Source of the DNA: JBFELO01 sp041552055
Lineage (GTDB): Bacteria; Acidobacteriota; Thermoanaerobaculia; Thermoanaerobaculales; Sulfomarinibacteraceae
Direction: 5' to 3'
Length of the DNA stretch: 33,253 bases
Assembly (NCBI GenBank): GCA_041552055.1
Contig: JBFELO010000040.1
Location: 1-33,253 of the forward strand
Within the stretch, counting starts at the first letter, position 1, and each line of letters opens with the position of its first letter. The notes under the pieces are model-generated. The model saw only the letters and a list, made by a program, of their open reading frames with translations. It ran no database searches and had not been told where the DNA came from. Both the position numbers and the translations under genes were made by a program. Positions 1 to 6,261 of the stretch are shown here, piece by piece.

Positions 1-1666
1 GGTCGAAGGGGGCGACCTCGATGTGGTCGCCGCGGCCAAAGATCAGGTGTCCGGTGGGAACGTACCGGGCGTAGCTGGCATTCTCGATGACGGTCTTTCT
101 GGCGCGGGTCTCCAGGTCGAGGACCTCGATGCGCGCGGTGTCTGCCGTCATTCCCCAGAAGTTCGTGAACAGCACCGCCTTGCCATCGGGGAGATATTCG
201 GGCCAGAGGTTGTTCCAATCGCCCTGCTCGAACTGCGGAGAGGCGAGTTGCTCAGATGCGCCCCCGGTTGCGGCCACGCGCCACAGCCCGTCTGTTTCTT
301 TCGGGTTGAAGACGATCGATCCGTCGGGTCCCCAGGTGGCTCCATAGGGGCCTGGGGCGTCGGCGAGAGTCTGGGGAGGCCCACCTGCCAGTGGGATTTT
401 CTTGAGCTTGCCGTCGGAAAAGGAAGAAAAGCCCACCCAGTCACCGTCGGGGGAGAAGAACGGGTGAAAGCCGTCTTCTGTCCCTGGAATCGGAGTTGCA
501 TCGAACTGCGCCAGGGAACGCCTGTAGAGCCGCCACGTGTCGCCCTCCTTCGCCCCGAACACCAGCCAGCGACCGTCGGGCGAGATCGCCAGGTTGGGAC
601 GGTCGACGACGGGGAACGTCACGCCTTTCGGGAGAGTCAGGGCGACCCGCTGCGTGCCTCGAGGGGCAGGTGGCATGACCCGGACGTATCTCCAACCGAG
701 AACGGTCGCCAGCAGTCCGAGTACCACCCCCGCGAGGAGCACCGGCCACGCGGCGCGGGCAATTTGCCAAAACCTGAGCTGCGGCGACGCGGTCTCTCCT
801 GCGAGGAGCGAGGTGGGCTCTGCAATCGCCTCCTCGATCTCGAGCCTGGCATCGGCCATGTCGTGCAGCCGTTCATCGGGGTCGCGCTCCAGGCACCGGC
901 GCAACACCCGGCGGACAGCCGGCGGCGTTTCGGCGGGAAGCACTTTAAAATTCGGGCTGGCACGCAGCACCGCGGCCACGGTGTCGGAGTCGGTCCCGCC
1001 CTCGAACAACCGAGCCCCGGTCAGCATCTCCCACAGGGTCACTCCGAAGGCCCAGATGTCCGTCCTCTTGTCCACCGTTTCACCGCGCAGCTGCTCCGGG
1101 CTCATGTACGCCGGCGTCCCCATGAGCACGCCAGGTCGAGTCGGCGGGCGGGTCAGCGTTCGGGTGCGGGTCCCTTCGCCGGCCGCCACGACCGGCTTGG
1201 CGATCCCGAAGTCGAGCACCTTGGCGTCGCCGTCCTCGGTGAGCATGACGTTGGCGGGCTTGACGTCCCGGTGGACGATACCGCGCCCGTGCGCGGCTTC
1301 CAAAGCCCGCACGACCTGGAGCGCGATGGGTAGCGCTCTCTCGATCGAGATGCGACCTCTGGCGATCCGTTCGGCCAGGGTCTCGCCCTCCACGAACTCC
1401 AGCACCAGGAAGCGTTGACCGTCGTCCTCCTCGAGGCCGTGGATCTGCGAGATGTTCGGGTGGTTGAGCGAGGCGAGCACCCTGGCCTCGCGCTCGAACC
1501 GGGCCAGCCGCTCGGCGTCGGCGGTGAACTCCTCGGGCAGCACCTTGATCGCCACCTCGCGACCGAGCTTCGTGTCCCTGGCTCGGTAGACGTCGCCCAT
1601 CCCCCCCGCACCGAGGGCTCCGAGGACCTCGTAGCGTCCGAGACGGTCGCCGGCCGAGAGGGGCAT
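1..1666 (-). CDS. Membrane Ser/Thr protein kinase with C-terminal PD40/WD40-like propeller (3' end cut off)
   Basis: The frame stays open to the window edge, so the C-terminus is missing (555 codons seen). The cytoplasmic N-terminal kinase domain (about residues 9-270) shows the glycine-rich loop LGAGGMGDVYRARD, the VAIK lysine, catalytic HRDVKPAN, a DFG motif (LDFGIAKP) and GTPAYMSPEQ. One membrane helix follows at about 300-322 (PVLLAGVVLGLLATVLGW). The outer part carries SPDG/LPDG repeats (AISPDGRW, FFSPDGDW, TWGPDGS, YLPDGK) typical of PD40 beta-propellers. The ATG at 1666 is chosen because AGGAG lies 7-8 bases upstream and the kinase begins directly after it. Known for the family: Hanks-type kinases that phosphorylate Ser/Thr, with an extracytoplasmic propeller as likely sensor. 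The ligand is unknown. A good promoter sits just upstream. Confidence 0.93.
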   Translation of the reverse strand, partial: MPLSAGDRLGRYEVLGALGAGGMGDVYRARDTKLGREVAIKVLPEEFTADAERLARFEREARVLASLNHPNISQIHGLEEDDGQRFLVLEFVEGETLAERIARGRISIERALPIALQVVRALEAAHGRGIVHRDVKPANVMLTEDGDAKVLDFGIAKPVVAAGEGTRTRTLTRPPTRPGVLMGTPAYMSPEQLRGETVDKRTDIWAFGVTLWEMLTGARLFEGGTDSDTVAAVLRASPNFKVLPAETPPAVRRVLRRCLERDPDERLHDMADARLEIEEAIAEPTSLLAGETASPQLRFWQIARAAWPVLLAGVVLGLLATVLGWRYVRVMPPAPRGTQRVALTLPKGVTFPVVDRPNLAISPDGRWLVFGAKEGDTWRLYRRSLAQFDATPIPGTEDGFHPFFSPDGDWVGFSSFSDGKLKKIPLAGGPPQTLADAPGPYGATWGPDGSIVFNPKETDGLWRVAATGGASEQLASPQFEQGDWNNLWPEYLPDGKAVLFTNFWGMTADTARIEVLDLETRARKTVIENASYARYVPTGHLIFGRGDHIEVAPFD

Positions 1667-1692
1667 CGTGGGCTCCTGGATGTCTGGCGTTG

Positions 1693-1721
1693 AGTATCTC
1701 AGGAGAGCGAGGGAATCTCAA
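1693..1721 (-). promoter_or_regulatory. Probable sigma70-type promoter of the Ser/Thr kinase gene
   Basis: Reading the minus strand, TTGAGA (1721-1716, 5/6 to consensus) is followed after exactly 17 bases by GATACT (1698-1693, 4/6). Transcription would start near 1686, about 20 bases before the kinase ATG at 1666. Seen by eye only. Confidence 0.45.
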
Positions 1722-1770
1722 ACGGCGAGCGATATCTACAGGATCCACCTGGTTCCGCCGCCCCGTCCGT

Positions 1771-1820
1771 CGCTGGTCGCTCGTGGCTGGTCACTGGACC
1801 CCCTCCCGCCCAGGGCTTGC
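1771..1820 (+). repeat. CTGGTCGCT-type short dispersed repeat, copy a
   Basis: Two near-identical half units, CTGGTCGCTCGTGG and CTGGTCACTGGACC, are followed by CCCTCCCGCCC. The same pattern recurs at 3190-3233 and 13443-13485, always between genes. Copies a and b lie outside the two hairpin elements that bracket the gene at 2250-3065. No coding capacity is apparent. Function unknown. Confidence 0.7.
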
Positions 1821-1855
1821 GGGCGGGGGGCTCGGTCCCGTTTCGCAACGGTTTC

Positions 1856-2030
1856 GTGCGTTCGACGCGCCCTCTTTCCGGAGCGCTTCCCGCGGGAGTA
1901 CGTTATGGACCGGGCGTTCTCGATCGGGAAGACCGGAGTAGCTTCGTCGCGCCCTTCTCCCGGCGCGTTTCCCGCGGGTGCCCCCTTAGACAATTCTGGG
2001 ACCGGGCGATCTCTCGCTCGACTGGATCAT
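1856..2030 (+). repeat. Tandem array of hairpin-element left ends
   Basis: Two degenerate units begin at about 1856 and 1938, and a third begins the full element at about 2031 (periods about 82 and 94 bases). Each opens with a GT..CTTCG/GTTCG stretch running into GCGCSC..TYTYCC and then CCCGCGGG or CCCGTGGG. The inner parts also share GGACCGGGCG followed by TCTC. This looks like repeated partial duplication of the left end of the element at 2031-2226. The stretch 1667-2249 holds no gene that I can support. Confidence 0.7.
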
Positions 2031-2226
2031 GGTAGCTTCGGCGCGCATTCTCCCCACCGCGCTCCCCGTGGGTGCCACCTGCAACAATCTTGGTCACAAA
2101 TGTCTTTAGTGTGTGGGAAGACAAGGTCCCAAGATTGTTGAAGATAGCACCCCGCAGTAGGCAAGAGAACGGCACGCCCGCACGGGGCGCGGTCATCAGT
2201 CTGCCATTCGGGTCGACGTTCTGACC
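2031..2226 (+). repeat. Hairpin repeat element, copy 1
   Basis: The left flank CGCGCTCCCCGTGGGTGCCA leads into an inverted repeat, left arm 2071-2093 and right arm 2129-2151 (20 of 23 positions pair, 35-base loop). The core of the arms is CAACAATCTTGG / CCAAGATTGTTG. The right flank contains GGCACGCCCGCAC (2171-2183), identical in all three copies, and continues to about 2226 with 33 of 41 bases equal to copy 2 (19562-19602). Compared with copy 2, about 20 extra bases separate the right arm from the conserved flank. No transposase is encoded. Confidence 0.8.
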
Positions 2227-2249
2227 CATGATGCGCCCTTCGACTCGCT

Positions 2250-3065
2250 CTACTCGTCCGCCAGCTCGAGGATCAGGTCGCGGCGGGCCAGGAGGGCCTT
2301 GATCTGCTTCTTGGTGAGCCACGGCGCGAGGTTCGTTCGAACCTCCTCGTCGTCGAGCTCGCGGAGTGCGTCGAGCACCCGGAGTGACGGCTGGAAGTTA
2401 CGTTCGTTGACGACTTTCGTGCTGTCGTGAAACGCCCGCGCCGAGTGCACCTTGTACAGCTTCCAGTTGCCGTCGATCAGAATGCACCAGGGGTTGCCGA
2501 GATCATTGATGAGCACCTCGAACAGTTGGATCGCCTGGACTTGGCTGTTCCAATCCTGCAGATCCGGGGGGTGGGTCTTGTACTTCGTGGTCCGTTCCCA
2601 CTCGCTCATCGCGCCTTCGATCCACATGCACAGCGAGCCCTCATTCCCCCGGAGGCCGCGTTCGACGCAGGGGGGGACGAGGTCGAGGCCGAGCAGCTTG
2701 TCGAGCTCGTACGTGGCGATTTCGTGGCGATAGGAATCCCTCCATCCGATCACCCGCTCACCGCTGATCTGCACGGCCCGATGCACGTAGTTGTCGTGTT
2801 TTTTGGACACCGCACGCACAGTTGTGGCGCCATCCGAAAGGACCGCCAGGCATCCTCCTCTCGATTTTCCGGATTCGTCCTGAACGAACCTGAGGGTCTC
2901 GGAGCAGTCCAGGATCTCGGCGGTGCGCAGGAACTCCTCGGCCTCGGCTCCTTCCATGGGCAGACCGGTCGCGGACGTGGACGAGCTGTCCTCAGCCCCC
3001 AGGCCGAAGGCCACGATCAGCGCGACAGGCAACGCGCGGACAACGATCCTGGCGCTGATATCCAT
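2250..3065 (-). CDS. Exported protein with weak resemblance to HipA/PI-kinase-like folds, probably degenerate
   Basis: 271 residues with an N-terminal signal peptide (about 1-24, hydrophobic core ALPVALIVAFGLG), so it acts outside the cytoplasm. Recognisable blocks are RHEIATYELDKLLGLDLVPP (113-132), SLCMWIEGAM (144-153), LFEVLINDLGN (181-191) and WKLYKVHSARAF (201-212). They resemble the C-lobe of bacterial HipA/FAM20-like or phosphatidylinositol-kinase-like proteins, where one expects a catalytic D-x-x-x-(G)N and a metal-binding Asp before the HSRAF-like segment. Here that second Asp is absent (KVHSARAF) and the loop is short, so activity is doubtful. The start at 3065 has GGAGG 8 bases upstream. 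A perfect TTGACA (3136-3131) lies upstream without a clear -10. Inverted hairpin repeats flank the gene. The fold assignment is an inference; the gene itself is well supported. Confidence 0.75.
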   Translation of the reverse strand: MDISARIVVRALPVALIVAFGLGAEDSSSTSATGLPMEGAEAEEFLRTAEILDCSETLRFVQDESGKSRGGCLAVLSDGATTVRAVSKKHDNYVHRAVQISGERVIGWRDSYRHEIATYELDKLLGLDLVPPCVERGLRGNEGSLCMWIEGAMSEWERTTKYKTHPPDLQDWNSQVQAIQLFEVLINDLGNPWCILIDGNWKLYKVHSARAFHDSTKVVNERNFQPSLRVLDALRELDDEEVRTNLAPWLTKKQIKALLARRDLILELADE

Positions 3066-3189
3066 GGCAAATTCCTCCCACAGCGTGTGTTTTGGGTTCT
3101 CTCACCAAACGTGGGTCCTGGTCCTCGAGTTGTCAACGAGGATTCAGAGATGCCGCGGACGCGCCCTCTCGCCGACGTTCCGACCGTCG

Positions 3190-3233
3190 CGGGTCGCTGG
3201 TGGCTGGTCGCTGGACCCAGACCCGGCCAGGGC
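3190..3233 (+). repeat. CTGGTCGCT-type short dispersed repeat, copy b
   Basis: The sequence reads GGTCGCTGGTGGCTGGTCGCTGGACC in two pieces (GGTCGCTGGTGG, then CTGGTCGCTGGACC) and continues with CCGGCCAGGGCTTG, matching copy a. The 13-mer GACGCGCCCTCTC at 3158-3170, identical to bases 19438-19450 in hairpin element copy 2, lies just before it. The stretch 3066-3468 holds no gene that I can support. Confidence 0.65.
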
Positions 3234-3330
3234 TTGGTGACGTGAGGGCGTCGGGGCGCGGGGGCGTGAACGGACATGGTCGTGAGGAGTTCCCTCATCC
3301 CCACCCGATGGCCGGTGGCCTCGAGGTCGC

Positions 3331-3465
3331 GAGGGGCGCGCTGTGCGGGCGTGCCAGGTACGACCTTGTGCGGCCGACAGCCTATGAGAGATTGGGAGCC
3401 TTCAAGGGCCGCACAATGCTCGTACCTGGCAACCTCGGGGAGCGCGACGGCAGAAGGGCGTGTCG
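3331..3465 (-). repeat. Hairpin repeat element, copy 3 (inverted, different arms)
   Basis: Read on the minus strand, it has the same flanks as the other copies: CGCGCTCCCCGAGGTTGCCA on the left and GGCACGCCCGCAC on the right (complement of 3343-3355). The arms differ completely from copies 1 and 2: TGCCAGGTACGACC... (3352-3375) pairs with ...CGTACCTGGCA (3407-3431), 24/25 bases with one bulge and a 31-base loop. It begins right after the rsmE stop codon (3469) and might end transcription of the heat-shock operon, but there is no T-run. Confidence 0.75.
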
Positions 3466-3468
3466 ACT

Positions 3469-4218
3469 TCACCGAGCCGTATCAATCTCAAACGGTCGCC
3501 CTCCCCTCTGCCGTGCCACCAACATGGCCGCTCCAACGACCGCTGCAGTGTCGGCGCGGAGGATGTGCGGCCCGAGCAACACCCGGAGCCACTCGTGCGT
3601 GGCGAGCAGCTCGAGCTCGGCCGGCGAGAGGCCGCCTTCCGGTCCCACCAGTAGGAAGTACGGAACCTCATCGGTCCAGGCGCCGATCGACCGACCGTCA
3701 GGGTCGGCCACCAGCCCTCCCGCGCTGCCGCGTTCTGCCAGCAGCTGTTCGATCCTGACCGGACTGGCGACTGTCATCGCCCATGCGCGCCGGCACTGCT
3801 TGAGAGCCTGCCGGGCCACCCGGCACCAGTGGTCGTGGCGTGCCCGGACCGCCCGCCCGGCCAGCTGGCTGCGCTCCGTCTGCACCGGTACGAAGCCGCG
3901 TACGCCGACCTCGACGGCCTTCTGCACGGCCCAGTCCATCGCCTGGCTGTGGAGGATCCCGAGTGCCAGCGTGACCCCATCACCCGCCGGAGCCGGCTCG
4001 CTGCTCACCTTTAGGATCTCGGCCTCGATCGCGCGGCTCGCGACCTTCCGCAGCACTGCCCGCGCCACCTTACCGGCGCCGTCCGCCAGAACCACGGGAT
4101 CACCGGCCCTCAGGCGGAGTGCGCTGACCGCGTGGCGGGCCTCCCCCGGGTCGAGGACCACCGTAGCGCCGTCAAGAAGCGTGCCCCGCGGCGCGAGCAA
4201 CCAGGAGCTATCGGTCAT
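3469..4218 (-). CDS. rsmE: 16S rRNA m3U1498 methyltransferase RsmE
   Basis: 249 residues, the usual family length. It methylates N3 of U1498 in 16S rRNA within the assembled small subunit, using SAM. Family features visible: N-terminal PUA-like part with HAVSALRLRAGD, then the SPOUT domain with MDWAVQKAVEVGV, a QALKQCRR segment (family QSxxQSxR), LLVGPEGGLSPAELEL, and the C-terminal knot LGPHILRADTAAVVGAAML. The open frame extends further upstream, but the ATG at 4218 is chosen because conserved sequence starts there and it overlaps the prmA stop (ATGACCGATAG), suggesting translational coupling. Last gene of the hrcA-grpE-dnaK-dnaJ-prmA-rsmE operon. Confidence 0.95.
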   Translation of the reverse strand: MTDSSWLLAPRGTLLDGATVVLDPGEARHAVSALRLRAGDPVVLADGAGKVARAVLRKVASRAIEAEILKVSSEPAPAGDGVTLALGILHSQAMDWAVQKAVEVGVRGFVPVQTERSQLAGRAVRARHDHWCRVARQALKQCRRAWAMTVASPVRIEQLLAERGSAGGLVADPDGRSIGAWTDEVPYFLLVGPEGGLSPAELELLATHEWLRVLLGPHILRADTAAVVGAAMLVARQRGGRPFEIDTAR

Positions 4219-5056
4219 GGCCCACCGTCCATCCGACCCACTCCCCGAGTCGCTGTTCCAGATACTCCCGCAGCCCGACGCGCTCGATCTCGCCGAGGAC
4301 GACCGTCCGCTCCGAGAAGAGCGCACCGGAGAGGATCATTCGACCTCCGGGAGCGAGCACACGGGCGAGGTCGGGCAACAACGGGATAAACTCGGACGAC
4401 ATCATGTTACAGACCACGACGTCGAACCGGCTGTCGCCGATCGAGGACACCGTCGCCACGACGAGATGCGGTCGATCAGCCCGACACTGCTGCCGGGAGA
4501 CCCGGCGCGCGGTCCACACCGAATCGGCATCGATGTCGAGACCGACGACCTCGCGGGCACCCAACGCGTGGGCTGCAACGGCGAGGATTCCGGACCCGGT
4601 GCCCACGTCGAGCACGCTGGATTCGGTCACAGGAAGTTCCTGCAGAGCGAGCAGGACCAACTGAGTCGACTCGTGGCTGCCACTCCCGAACGCCGCCGAC
4701 GGTTCGACTGCGAGTCGGATGCGTCCGTCGGGAGGGTCTCCCGAGTCTTCCGGATGAGGGTCGATCCACCATCGGTCGCCGACGGCAAACGGCTTGACCA
4801 GTCTTCGATAGGCGGCGATCCAGTCGTGCGGCTCCACGGTCGCCACCGCCACCCGGAGCGCTCCGAGTTCGGACAACGAATGACCGAGTCGATCGAGCTC
4901 ATGTTCATTCTCGGGTGTCAGGTAGATCGTCGCGCTTTGACCGGTGGCCCCTTTGTCTATCGACGAGCCAAGGACCCGGAACCCCTCGAGCAGGCAGGCG
5001 AGTCGTTCGTCGGATACTCCCGGGAGATCACACGACACGGCAAGGTATCGGGTCAT
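4208..5056 (-). CDS. prmA: Ribosomal protein L11 methyltransferase PrmA
   Basis: 282 residues. It trimethylates ribosomal protein L11 using SAM, in the cytoplasm. The N-terminal substrate-recognition domain (about 1-95) is followed by the Rossmann methyltransferase domain. Visible motifs are AFGSGSHESTQL (family FGTGTHPTT), motif I VLDVGTGSGILAVAA, motif II VVGLDIDADSV and VVCNMMSSEF (family N-I/L). The Ser and Glu substitutions in the FGTGTHPTT block are mild departures. It lies 53 bases downstream of dnaJ and overlaps rsmE by 11 bases. The pairing of dnaJ, prmA and rsmE is a common bacterial arrangement. Confidence 0.93.
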   Translation of the reverse strand: MTRYLAVSCDLPGVSDERLACLLEGFRVLGSSIDKGATGQSATIYLTPENEHELDRLGHSLSELGALRVAVATVEPHDWIAAYRRLVKPFAVGDRWWIDPHPEDSGDPPDGRIRLAVEPSAAFGSGSHESTQLVLLALQELPVTESSVLDVGTGSGILAVAAHALGAREVVGLDIDADSVWTARRVSRQQCRADRPHLVVATVSSIGDSRFDVVVCNMMSSEFIPLLPDLARVLAPGGRMILSGALFSERTVVLGEIERVGLREYLEQRLGEWVGWTVGHDR

Positions 5057-5109
5057 CGTCTTTGCTCAAGGTCATGCGCGGTTCGGAACGGTGCGTCCAA
5101 AACTCGATG

Positions 5110-6255
5110 TCAGGATTGGCCGCCGAGGGCGCGTTTCAGGCGGTCGAACAACCCATCCGTCGCACCTCCCTCTTCACCCTCACCGAGCTTCGCCGCCTCC
5201 TCGATGAGCTGGCGCTGTTCAGTCGTCAGCCGTTTCGGCACCACGACCTGGACGTGCGCGTACAGGTCCCCACGACGGGACGAATCCAGATGGGGCATAC
5301 CGAGACCTCGCAGCCGCAGCGCCTCGCCGGGCTGGGTGCCCGGTCTGACCTGCACCGATTTGACCTCGTCGAGGATCGTCGTCAACTCGATCTCAGCGCC
5401 GAGCATGGCCTCGAAAACCGCAACCTGGAGCTCGGCGTGAAGGTCGGCACCGTCTCTTTCGAATCTCGCATGATCCTCGATCGACAGCACCACGTAGAGA
5501 TCACCGGGCGGACCGCCGAGGTTCCCGCGTTCGCCCTCTCCGACGAGGCGGAGCCGCATCCCCGTGTCCACTCCGGCGGGCACCGAGACTTTGAGCTTGG
5601 ACTCGACCTCCACTCGGCCGCGGCCCCTGCAATCCGCGCACGGGTTCGGGTTGAGCTTCCCGATGCCACCGCACTGCGGACAGGTCTGGGAGACGGACAA
5701 AAACCCCCTGCGGAACATCACCTGACCGTTGCCGCCGCAGGTCGAACACCTGTCCGGCGACGATCCAGGTTCGGAACCCGAACCGCGGCAACGATCGCAA
5801 TCCTGGCGTCGGGGGACCTTGATCTGCTGTTCCATCCCGCGCGCAGCTTCTTCGAGGGTCAGCGACACGGTGTACTGGAGATCGCGTCCGCGGCGGGGAA
5901 CGTCTCGGGCCCGCGGTCGCCTGGTGCCAAAGACGTCTCCGAACGAAAAACCGAACAGGTCACCCAGGATGTCGGCGAAGTCTCCGAAGGCTGCCGGGTC
6001 GAAACCGCTGAAGCCATCGCCGGCCACCGCCTGGTGACCGAACCGGTCGTAGCGAGATCTCTTCTCCGCGTCCGACAGCACGGCATACGCCTCGGAGGCC
6101 TCCCTGAACATCTCCTCTGAACCAGGGGTGTCGGGATTCCGATCCGGGTGGTACTTCACCGCGAGCCGGCGGTACGACTTCTTGATGTCGTCGAGAGAGG
6201 CGTCTCGACGAACGCCCAGTATCTCGTAGTAGTCTCGTCGTGTTTCGGTCGCCAT
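5110..6255 (-). CDS. dnaJ: Chaperone protein DnaJ (Hsp40, type I)
   Basis: 381 residues, standard length. It delivers unfolded clients to DnaK and stimulates DnaK ATPase. Domain order: J domain 1-75 with the essential HPD motif (KYHPDRNP), Gly/Phe-rich linker (about 79-105: GDGFSGFDPAAFGDFADILG), a zinc-binding domain with four CxxCxGxG repeats (CDRCRGSG, CSTCGGNG, CPQCGGIG, CADCRGRG), and the C-terminal substrate-binding beta domains. All zinc cysteines are present. It starts 6 bases after the dnaK stop, so the two are co-transcribed and probably translationally coupled. Confidence 0.98.
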   Translation of the reverse strand: MATETRRDYYEILGVRRDASLDDIKKSYRRLAVKYHPDRNPDTPGSEEMFREASEAYAVLSDAEKRSRYDRFGHQAVAGDGFSGFDPAAFGDFADILGDLFGFSFGDVFGTRRPRARDVPRRGRDLQYTVSLTLEEAARGMEQQIKVPRRQDCDRCRGSGSEPGSSPDRCSTCGGNGQVMFRRGFLSVSQTCPQCGGIGKLNPNPCADCRGRGRVEVESKLKVSVPAGVDTGMRLRLVGEGERGNLGGPPGDLYVVLSIEDHARFERDGADLHAELQVAVFEAMLGAEIELTTILDEVKSVQVRPGTQPGEALRLRGLGMPHLDSSRRGDLYAHVQVVVPKRLTTEQRQLIEEAAKLGEGEEGGATDGLFDRLKRALGGQS

Positions 6256-6261
6256 CGTGAT

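Noticed and set aside
23..1333. Long plus-strand open frame opposite the kinase gene
   Set aside because: Shadow of the minus-strand kinase: no domain, poor composition, whereas the opposite strand has all kinase motifs.
2031..3465. Integron attC sites as an explanation for the hairpin elements
   Set aside because: The boundary motifs RYYYAAC/GTTRRRY are not placed at the stem ends, and no integrase is in the window.
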